From positions 1 to 8,371 of the forward strand of contig CAMWMO010000040.1 of the NCBI GenBank assembly GCA_947175305.1: a DNA stretch of 8,371 nucleotides, read 5' to 3'. The translations under genes and the position numbers were made by a program. How positions within the stretch are numbered: position 1 is the first letter of the stretch; the number at the start of each line of letters is the position of its first letter. The notes under the pieces were generated by a model that was not told the origin of the DNA, did no database searches, and saw only the letters and a list, made by a program, of their open reading frames with translations. The stretch comes from an uncultured Lachnospiraceae bacterium (lineage in GTDB: Bacteria; Bacillota; Clostridia; Lachnospirales; Lachnospiraceae). This document shows positions 1 to 6,185 of the stretch, in pieces.

Positions 1-90
1 TTCATCGCCGCCGCATTCGCTGCCGCTCTCATCGCCGTCTTCGTCGCCGCCGCCTTCGTTGCCGCTCTCATCGCCGTCTTCATCGCCGCC
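1..90 (-). repeat. 39-bp in-frame tandem repeat encoding an acidic tail
   Basis: Positions 1-39 and 40-78 match at 36 of 39 bases, and a third partial copy starts at 79 before diverging. The unit is 13 codons, in phase with the gene, and encodes EGGGDEDGDESGN-like peptides. The array may continue beyond the window edge. Such repeats can change copy number by slippage without breaking the frame. That is a general property of in-frame repeats and is not shown here. Confidence 0.75.
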
Positions 91-1026
91 TTCCTTGTCG
101 TCACCGTCGCCGCCTTTGTTGCCGCCGTCACTGCCTTTATCGTCATCGTCATCATCGTCGTCACTGTCATCGTCGGAATCCTGGTCGTCACTTATCGATG
201 CAGGCTTATACTTATCCCTGAGCAGCCCCCATAAATGAGCCTCATAGTAATCTTCACTACCGGTAGTGCTCGCCGGTCTCTTTTTCTGATAAACCCACAC
301 ATCATCGGGCAGATCTTCATATTTGATATCCGCTATATTGGTTATCTTTGTCTTGTCAATCTCATAATAAACCACATCCTGCGGCACACCCGAGTTGTTC
401 ACGTTTTTCCCCACAAGTTCAAAAGCGACCTGGTATTTCTCACCATTCCCGCTGTTATCAGAATCGCCATTCCATACAAAATAACCGGTCTTACTGATAT
501 TGCTTCCCGTAACCTCCTCAAAACCATCCCCCGGCTTATCGCTCTCCTCGTATTCGCCCTCTACCCCGTATACCGGGAAATCCTTTTCCCACTGCTTATC
601 CGTGGAGGCATACTTGCTGCTGTAATAGGCAAGAAGCTCGCTTTTCTTCCTTTCTACAAACTCCTTGCGCTCCTCCGTAGTGAGACAATTGACCAGCTGG
701 TCTTTCCAGCTGAGCCAGTTCCCCTTTTCATCCCACGTGCCCAGGATCGGTTCATAGCCATCCACCCAAAAACCGATCTCCGCAGCACTCTTATCCGGAA
801 CGATCTCCAGAATCGTGTACTCCTTACCGCTCAGCTGCACCTGATTCCTCAATTTTTCGATTCCAAGCAGCGTATCCGCAGCCTGCACCTTTATGGAATC
901 ATTCCAAATGGAAGACACTGCGACCACAGCGCTGAGTACGACTGCGGCAGCCGATCCTGTCACTGTCGCGAAACGCTTCCGTCCTGTTTTAACCGTGCTC
1001 TTCGTATTCTTCGTATTCTTTCTCAT
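1..1026 (-). CDS. Secreted acidic protein, DUF5057-like N-terminal region (3' end outside window)
   Basis: This gene opens at ATG 1026 and stays open through position 1, so 342 codons are visible and the C-terminus is missing. The start is supported by an AAAGGGTG ribosome binding site five bases upstream. Residues 1-19 are very basic (Lys/Arg/Thr). A hydrophobic stretch at about 20-41 is followed by VQA|AD, a good signal peptidase I site after Ala49, so the protein should be exported. Residues 70-93 read TILEIVPDKSAAEIGF and then VDGYEP. I associate this signature with large DUF5057-type secreted proteins of Clostridia, from memory and not from a search. Residues 283-302 are almost pure Asp/Ser, and residues 303-342 are a Gly/Asp/Glu repeat. 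No membrane anchor or sorting signal is visible, but either could lie beyond the edge. Its position straight after four minor pilins suggests a filament-associated or exported partner. Function is otherwise unknown. Confidence 0.8.
   Translation of the reverse strand, partial: MRKNTKNTKSTVKTGRKRFATVTGSAAAVVLSAVVAVSSIWNDSIKVQAADTLLGIEKLRNQVQLSGKEYTILEIVPDKSAAEIGFWVDGYEPILGTWDEKGNWLSWKDQLVNCLTTEERKEFVERKKSELLAYYSSKYASTDKQWEKDFPVYGVEGEYEESDKPGDGFEEVTGSNISKTGYFVWNGDSDNSGNGEKYQVAFELVGKNVNNSGVPQDVVYYEIDKTKITNIADIKYEDLPDDVWVYQKKRPASTTGSEDYYEAHLWGLLRDKYKPASISDDQDSDDDSDDDDDDDDKGSDGGNKGGDGDDKEGGDEDGDESGNEGGGDEDGDESGSECGGDE
994..1020 (-). repeat. Three 9-bp tandem units at the start of the secreted-protein gene
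   Basis: On the coding strand AAGAATACG occurs twice in a row and is followed by the diverged AAGAGCACG. Together they encode KNTKNTKST in the basic N-terminal part of the signal peptide. The units are in frame, so copy changes would only alter the length of the basic region. Confidence 0.6.
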
Positions 1027-1031
1027 ATTCT

Positions 1032-1039
1032 CACCCTTT
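1032..1039 (-). promoter_or_regulatory. Ribosome binding site for the secreted-protein gene
   Basis: AAAGGGTG lies five bases before ATG 1026. It resembles the AAGGAGGTG consensus with two bases missing and supports this start. It sits only 17 bases after the U-tract of the upstream hairpin. Confidence 0.6.
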
Positions 1040-1056
1040 ACAGTCGCTGTTGCCAG

Positions 1057-1095
1057 AAAAACGCAGGCAGAATATTATTATTCCGCCTTGCGTTT
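1057..1095 (-). terminator. Intrinsic terminator-like hairpin between pilin cluster and secreted-protein gene
   Basis: Read on the minus strand, the 5' arm AAACGCAAGGCGGAATA pairs with TATTCTGCCTGCGTTT across an ATAA loop. This gives 16 Watson-Crick pairs plus one G-U wobble, with a single bulged A. The 3' arm runs into TTTTT, then CT. A stable stem, a tetraloop and a U-tract are the classical pattern of Rho-independent termination. It follows the stop codon of the PilW/GspJ-like gene by about 20 bases. Only 30 bases separate it from the next ATG, so it may be a partial terminator or an mRNA-stabilising 3' end and not a true operon end. Confidence 0.75.
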
Positions 1096-1115
1096 AAAGG
1101 AATCCCTATGACTCA

Positions 1116-3092
1116 TTAATCAAAAATTACTGTTGCATACGAACAGATATTCGGATAGTCCCTCATGTATATCTTGATCTTCGCGCTCTTTAACGTCACC
1201 TGATCATTCACCATCCACTTTTCCTGATTACACTCAAAGCTTCCGAACGCCTGAATCAGTCCATGATTCTTATCATTCTCCGAATCCGCCCGCGCTTCCG
1301 CTCCGGCAGCAATACAAGTCACGACTACGCCCTCCGGCGCATCATACACCAGTTCTTCCACCGAATATTCAAAGACATACGGCTCGTTTCTCCATGCCAA
1401 ACCATAATAACCGATAAGATTATAGTAAAAATTAAAACCACCATACAAGCTGACATTCTGCACATGGGTCGTCTGTCCATAAATCTTCACAGCCGCAATC
1501 TCATGGATACGCTCATAGGTGACATCTTCATAGACGTAACCGAGATCCGGATGTCTAACGTTATGTATGTTATGATAAGTACAGAGAACCTTAATAAAAA
1601 ATGCACGATCCGGCGGCAGATCCTTGGTAAAGGTCAGCCAATACTCATGACCCCCGGTACTCGTATTGATCAAAACATACTGCAGCAAATTATCGTAGGC
1701 CGATATCCGGTTCCCGTGTTCGTCACAGAAATAATACTCCCAGTCTACACTATCTGTCCAAAACGGCACTTCAAAAGTAAACCACGCCAAATCGCCGTAC
1801 CCCGTATGGCCTTCGTAGCCACGCATCATGTAACTGTCGCCATCCATCACATACTCATTATCGATCCGGTATACGACAGAATCCGATGCGCGCTGTCCCG
1901 TATCCGGAGAAGTCACAAGGAGCGTTATGGTAATGTATACGCCGTAATTTCCCGCTTCCTTTTTGACGTTTAACTCCAATCCCTTCCCGTTATCCGTAAA
2001 GCTCTCCACGCGCTCAGGTTCGCTGACCGTCCACTGATACTGCAAGTTTGCTTTCTCTTCTTCCGTATAATCCGGAGCATCTATCAAAGACCCGTACTGC
2101 GGATGAAAAGGCAGCAGACTCTTAGTCGTGATCGACACGCCCAACGTCTTCGCACTGCCAAGAACCTTGACCACGCCTGTCGCTTTCTTATTCGGATTCG
2201 ACTTATATTTCGCCGTGATCGTCAGATAGTCATTAGGCTCGTATTCGCCGACGCTCAGCACACCGTCCGCATTGATCACGCTGAGACTGTCAGCCTCCCC
2301 GATCTCCCAATCCACCTGATCATTCACGCACGATCCCAGATTGACCATGGCAAAAATGTTGTATACTCCTGTCCTGTCTACCGAAGTCACTCTGTCTATG
2401 ATCGGCACCGCCGTAGCAACGGTGTCGTTTGAAATATAGAGCTGCAAGGTCGTGTCCGCCGTAGGCGTCGTCTCAAAAATCTCCCTGGCATTATTGCCCA
2501 GCATCATACGGTTTCTCAGTGTTATGATCGGGCTGGTCGCATAAGCCGCGGCGCCGGTTCCATCCTCACAATCCACCCGGATAGAAACAGACCGGACGAT
2601 CGTGAGATCGCTGCCGTCCTTGGCTGCGCCTTTTTCGGTGATCGTGTCGCTCAGATCCACCTCAAAATTGGTCACATTATCCGCCAGCAGCTGTTTCTCG
2701 TAAACGGCAGGCCCATTCTCCACATAATCGCCTGCTGTGGAATCATAGGCCATATTCCACTCGCTGCATTCCATGTCGCCGCTTGCTTTGTTCCAGGTCA
2801 CAGTTCTCTTCTTATAAACGGTAGTGCCGTTCGTGTCCTCGGCATGATACAGCAGAAACTCCATCTTCGCCGAATCATCGGTCATCGACACACCGCCGTT
2901 CACATCAATGATCAGATCCTCGATCTGATTGACAGCAAGTTCCGCCTCATCCTGTACATCAGAATCTGCACTTCCCTTGGCAAAGCTTCTGCTGCTCGTA
3001 GTCATAAAGGCGCCTGCAGTCACAATAACAATAGCCAAAATAGCAACTGTTATCAAAAGTTCTACCAGCGACATACCTTTGTTTTCTCTCAT
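1116..3092 (-). CDS. PilW/GspJ-like minor pilin with Ig-like ectodomain (658 aa)
   Basis: The N-terminus MRENKG|MSLVELLITVAI is a textbook class III signal: a six-residue basic leader, Gly at -1, Met at +1 and Glu at +5. A hydrophobic helix follows to about residue 33. The next segment, with SSRSFAKG and an acidic helix ending in QIEDLI, resembles PilW/GspJ pseudopilins. Those are normally about 200-350 residues, so this protein is two to three times longer. Residues of about 235-315 (WEIGEADSLSVINADGVLSV, then ITAKY and VVKVLG) look like a bacterial Ig-like (Big_2-type) domain. A second Ig or PKD-like stretch (YQWTVSEPERV) occupies about 325-405. The remaining 250 residues are aromatic-rich and unrecognised. 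An upstream in-frame GTG at 3110 would add six residues, but the GGGAGG site lies inside that extension, so ATG 3092 is preferred. The assignment as PilW/GspJ type rests on the N-terminal region and on the neighbouring minor pilins. Confidence 0.85.
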   Translation of the reverse strand: MRENKGMSLVELLITVAILAIVIVTAGAFMTTSSRSFAKGSADSDVQDEAELAVNQIEDLIIDVNGGVSMTDDSAKMEFLLYHAEDTNGTTVYKKRTVTWNKASGDMECSEWNMAYDSTAGDYVENGPAVYEKQLLADNVTNFEVDLSDTITEKGAAKDGSDLTIVRSVSIRVDCEDGTGAAAYATSPIITLRNRMMLGNNAREIFETTPTADTTLQLYISNDTVATAVPIIDRVTSVDRTGVYNIFAMVNLGSCVNDQVDWEIGEADSLSVINADGVLSVGEYEPNDYLTITAKYKSNPNKKATGVVKVLGSAKTLGVSITTKSLLPFHPQYGSLIDAPDYTEEEKANLQYQWTVSEPERVESFTDNGKGLELNVKKEAGNYGVYITITLLVTSPDTGQRASDSVVYRIDNEYVMDGDSYMMRGYEGHTGYGDLAWFTFEVPFWTDSVDWEYYFCDEHGNRISAYDNLLQYVLINTSTGGHEYWLTFTKDLPPDRAFFIKVLCTYHNIHNVRHPDLGYVYEDVTYERIHEIAAVKIYGQTTHVQNVSLYGGFNFYYNLIGYYGLAWRNEPYVFEYSVEELVYDAPEGVVVTCIAAGAEARADSENDKNHGLIQAFGSFECNQEKWMVNDQVTLKSAKIKIYMRDYPNICSYATVIFD

Positions 3093-3097
3093 ACCGA

Positions 3098-3107
3098 CCC
3101 TCCCTTT
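3098..3107 (-). promoter_or_regulatory. Ribosome binding site that fixes the PilW/GspJ-like start
   Basis: AAAGGGAGGG precedes ATG 3092, with six bases between GGGAGG and the start codon. The alternative GTG at 3110 has no purine-rich site in front of it, so this element decides the start. Confidence 0.8.
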
Positions 3108-3119
3108 CACTGCAAGACT

Positions 3120-3713
3120 TTAATTCACCCTGCTCAACACATGTTTTCCGGTTGACGGATACAGCTTTATCTCGTAGGTTCTTCCATGTACTATCTGAAT
3201 GGCAGTGCATTTCTCACTGTCCAATACGCTCATATTCGGAAGGCTTCCGGCGTCACCGTCACTGCCGTCAGCTATGACGGCTCCCTTAAACGCACCGCTT
3301 GAACGGTTGTATATGATCTTAACGGACGTATTCGCATCAAGGGTCACGTTCCGGGTAGTGCCTGCAGACGCATTCTCTATCGTAAACTCCATGCTTACAT
3401 TGTGCTTTCCAAGCTTCTGCTCCTCATCGAGAACCCAGTCCGTTTTCGTGATCGCGCTTCCGGGAACATAGTATCTGGCATAATAGCCATCTTTCTCCCG
3501 AAAAACGATCTCGACATAACAGTCCACCGTAGCCGATTTTGCCAGCGCATAGTTCTTTTCTTTATCCAGAGCCGCGCTCGTGTTATTAGCACATTCTCTT
3601 GCATACTGTCCGACCATGAGAGAAAAGGAATAAAACACGATCCCCAATATGATCGACATGATAGCAATCACTATGATTAATTCAACTAAGGAAAACCCCT
3701 TATCGTCCTTCAC
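3120..3713 (-). CDS. FimT/FimU/GspH-like minor pilin (197 aa)
   Basis: This prepilin has the leader MKDDKG, then FSLVELIIVIAIMSIILGIV. The processing site is Gly6|Phe7 and Glu11 is at mature +5, as required for N-methylated type IV pilins. The hydrophobic helix runs to about residue 34. Its 197 residues fit the usual size of GspH/FimT proteins. The segment EKNYALAKSATVD after the helix and the C-terminal strand GRTYEIKLYPSTGKHVL resemble the conserved ends of the GspH/FimT domain. The start codon is GTG, supported by TAGGAG seven bases upstream; no other in-frame start precedes the cleavage site. The stop of the preceding PilX-like gene is part of that same TAGGAG. A role as a minor pilin in the initiation complex is inferred from neighbours. 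A major pilin is less likely, given its place between two oversized minor pilins. Confidence 0.85.
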   Translation of the reverse strand: MKDDKGFSLVELIIVIAIMSIILGIVFYSFSLMVGQYARECANNTSAALDKEKNYALAKSATVDCYVEIVFREKDGYYARYYVPGSAITKTDWVLDEEQKLGKHNVSMEFTIENASAGTTRNVTLDANTSVKIIYNRSSGAFKGAVIADGSDGDAGSLPNMSVLDSEKCTAIQIVHGRTYEIKLYPSTGKHVLSRVN

Positions 3714-3720
3714 CTCTGCG

Positions 3721-3726
3721 CTCCTA
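3721..3726 (-). promoter_or_regulatory. Ribosome binding site overlapping the upstream stop codon
   Basis: TAGGAG lies seven bases before GTG 3713, and its first three bases are the TAG stop of the PilX/GspK-like gene. Ribosomes terminating there would sit on the next initiation site, which suggests translational coupling. It also supports the GTG start. Confidence 0.8.
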
Positions 3727-6159
3727 TCTCTTACTCCAACGCTCGTATATGATCAGATCCGAAAGCATCACTTTTTCCGACTGCGCACCGACCCCGCTCT
3801 GGCCAATGGCATACCCCGCTCCGTCACGGAACACATCATACACCCGGTATTCCTTGTCCCCTATCTTGCGGGAAGCATTCATGATCTCCGTAAAGTCTTC
3901 CAGAGAAAGCGGTGTCAGTTCCAGATTTCCGCCGCCGGAAACCACCGTAACATTGTTACCCGCAATGATCAATCCCTCAAAATTCTTCCTCACATCCACA
4001 TTTCCCAGGCTTATTATCATATGCACATCGGAGGGCGTCGAGGAATCCACGGTATAATCGCCGCCTGTAATGATCGCGGTCTTCGCATTCGGCACCGCAG
4101 GATTTTCTTCATTTGTGCTGATCTTCACCGTGCCGGTACCAAAATCACTCAAAAACTCCAGCGCCTTGCTCTCATCAATAATATTCTCAAATGCAGTCTT
4201 TTCCAGCTCCGAAGCCGTCAGCTGGGAAACGTTCGTCACCAGCTTCGCGCCGAGCGCGCTGTACACAATACTCTTGGAGACCGCCAGACTCTGTGAATCC
4301 TTCCGATTCGCATAGCTGTCCGTAGCGGAAAGAACCGTCGCATCTCCTCCTGCGGCCCCGTCCGATACAAGCATATTGCCCGCCAGATTCAGATACAGCA
4401 TGGTATAGGGATCGGGCATTTTGATCTCTTTGGCATAAAGCTGCATATACTGGTTGATCTTTTCCGTGTTGACATTATAATAATCCCGGAAATACTGATT
4501 TGCTTTTTCCTCATCCGTAAACTTCAGATAGCAGTATACCAGCGTCCCGCCATTCGTCTGTCTGAAAATGACCTCCGGCACATATGCCGCCGCTCCGCCC
4601 GCAAGCGTCTCCTGACTGATATAGGAATTCAGGCTCTTATAGCCCAATGACGCAATCTGTCTGTCCCCGTTTAAAAGCAGATATTTATCCGGGTTATTCA
4701 CGATCTCCTCGTACTGTTCCAGAGAGAGGGGATTCGCACTGTAAACGGATTCCTCTACCACACCGTTATCCGCGATACGGCATCCCACCGCCTCCGGAGG
4801 GGCCAGGTAGATCAGCTGATTACTCTTTACGGCAACCGACTCTCCCATCATAACGCTCCTCTTGTTCTCCGTGTCAAGAGAAGTCGTTCCCGCCGCAACA
4901 TTGGATTTCACCGCTGTCTTCACATAGGCATGCCCGGCGATCGTCATGATCTCCAGACCGGTCATATCCAGCGAGCTGTCTCTCCCGTTCACAAGAATAG
5001 CGCTGTTAAGCACCGGCAGAGCATCCTGCTCCGTATCCCCGTCCTCGGGTGTGGATGGCTCGGACGTGGATGAATCTCCCATGCCGGATATCCCTGACAT
5101 ACCGAATCCGTTGTACTCGCCGGCCAGAACCGCCTCGCTCCCGATTCCCTGCAGAACCAGGTCATTTTTCAGGTTCGTGCTGCCGTTCAGCTTCGTGCTG
5201 GAGGAGGACAGAACAAGATTACTTCCCCAAAGCTGTACGCCCTTTGTATCAAAGGAGCTCTCATTCACATTAATATCTTCTCTGGATATCACCGTCGATC
5301 TGTTTTCCGACGCGATCCCGTTCATATTTTCAAAAGTAACCTGACTTCCGGCAAGCATTGTCGGAAGGGCAGGATCCGTGTGTCTTCCGATCTCCATACG
5401 CCCCGCATAGGCGTTCCCCTTGACCATGACACCGCCGCCTGCGACACCGTTTCCCATCGCCAGCGTCTCATCCGCGATCAGACAATATTCTTTAATATCC
5501 GGCAGATCCGACGCCTGCGTGAAGCTAATATCCGGCAGAATGATCCTGATATCGGTGCTGATGATGGAAACATATCCACGTTCATCCACATAGGTCACCT
5601 TGAGATCCTTCAACAAAACGCCCTCTCCGCTGGCGATCACCATCATATAGCTCTCGGGATCCATATTGGATTCCACGATCGCGCCGTATGTGCCGAACCG
5701 ATCGCGGCTTCCGTCCGTTCCGTCTCCGATCAATTCCGGCGAAAGATAGCTTCTCAGCCTCTCCACACTGTAAGTCCCCAGCGGTTCCTCGCTGCCGGAA
5801 GGATTTTCCCGCAATGTCTTCCTCAGCGCCTCCGTATAGAGATCATAGAACCGATTGCTGCGCTCTTTCGCGGTGTCGTAAAGAGCATAGTTCGTCATGA
5901 CATCCTCGTAGGCTTTGGCCACCGCATCCGATACCTCGTTCTGCAATCCCACATTGATCTCATCCAACACCGTCTCCGCCGTATAAAAGTTATCCTTTCC
6001 CGCCCGATCCAGCATACGCATCTGGTATCCTACATACGAGATAAACATCAGGATCGCTGCAAGGATCGCGATAAATGTGATGATCACGATCACCATAGCC
6101 ATCGCGCTGCCGCGGTCATCCTTATACAATTTTCTTCTGTTTTGTTCCAGACTCTTCAT
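3724..6159 (-). CDS. Giant PilX/GspK-like minor pilin (811 aa)
   Basis: A 17-residue basic leader ends in KDDRG, followed by SAMAMVIVIITFIAILAAIL and further hydrophobic residues to about 45. A helix containing DNFYTAETVLDEI follows, which matches the style of PilX N-terminal regions, where FQAAEAAL is typical. Mature +5 is Met, not Glu; lack of Glu5 is characteristic of GspK and common in PilX. Typical relatives have about 170-330 residues, so this is unusually large. Residues 75-125 are helical and charged. From about 230 onward Gly/Asn/Ser-rich short strands (NGVAGGGVMVKGNAYAGRME; LWGSNLVLSSSSTKLNGSTN) suggest a beta-helix or beta-solenoid. This is interrupted by a Ser/Pro/Glu/Asp linker at about 355-380. 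Similar strands return at about 695-750 (IIAGNNVTVVSGGGNLE). By analogy with GspK it may cap the filament tip. Only a weak GGTG precedes the ATG, so translation may be modest or coupled. Confidence 0.8.
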   Translation of the reverse strand: MKSLEQNRRKLYKDDRGSAMAMVIVIITFIAILAAILMFISYVGYQMRMLDRAGKDNFYTAETVLDEINVGLQNEVSDAVAKAYEDVMTNYALYDTAKERSNRFYDLYTEALRKTLRENPSGSEEPLGTYSVERLRSYLSPELIGDGTDGSRDRFGTYGAIVESNMDPESYMMVIASGEGVLLKDLKVTYVDERGYVSIISTDIRIILPDISFTQASDLPDIKEYCLIADETLAMGNGVAGGGVMVKGNAYAGRMEIGRHTDPALPTMLAGSQVTFENMNGIASENRSTVISREDINVNESSFDTKGVQLWGSNLVLSSSSTKLNGSTNLKNDLVLQGIGSEAVLAGEYNGFGMSGISGMGDSSTSEPSTPEDGDTEQDALPVLNSAILVNGRDSSLDMTGLEIMTIAGHAYVKTAVKSNVAAGTTSLDTENKRSVMMGESVAVKSNQLIYLAPPEAVGCRIADNGVVEESVYSANPLSLEQYEEIVNNPDKYLLLNGDRQIASLGYKSLNSYISQETLAGGAAAYVPEVIFRQTNGGTLVYCYLKFTDEEKANQYFRDYYNVNTEKINQYMQLYAKEIKMPDPYTMLYLNLAGNMLVSDGAAGGDATVLSATDSYANRKDSQSLAVSKSIVYSALGAKLVTNVSQLTASELEKTAFENIIDESKALEFLSDFGTGTVKISTNEENPAVPNAKTAIITGGDYTVDSSTPSDVHMIISLGNVDVRKNFEGLIIAGNNVTVVSGGGNLELTPLSLEDFTEIMNASRKIGDKEYRVYDVFRDGAGYAIGQSGVGAQSEKVMLSDLIIYERWSKR

Positions 6160-6185
6160 ACAATAACACCATATATTTTATTTGT

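Noticed and set aside
1..90. CRISPR-like array
   Set aside because: The repeats are directly adjacent, in frame and part of a coding sequence, with no unique spacers between them.
1..180. RTX-type calcium-binding repeats in the Gly/Asp-rich tail
   Set aside because: The visible units (GDEDGDESG) lack the GGxGxDxUx nonapeptide spacing, and no hydrophobic position recurs every nine residues.
235..1119. Long plus-strand open frame opposite the secreted-protein gene
   Set aside because: It lies opposite a gene with a signal peptide, a ribosome binding site and a coherent product. Its own translation has no recognisable domain.
2959..3210. 83-codon minus-strand frame bridging the FimT/GspH-like and PilW/GspJ-like genes
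   Set aside because: It overlaps both real genes in another frame, and its product has no features of its own. The overlapped genes have strong starts and conserved pilin motifs.
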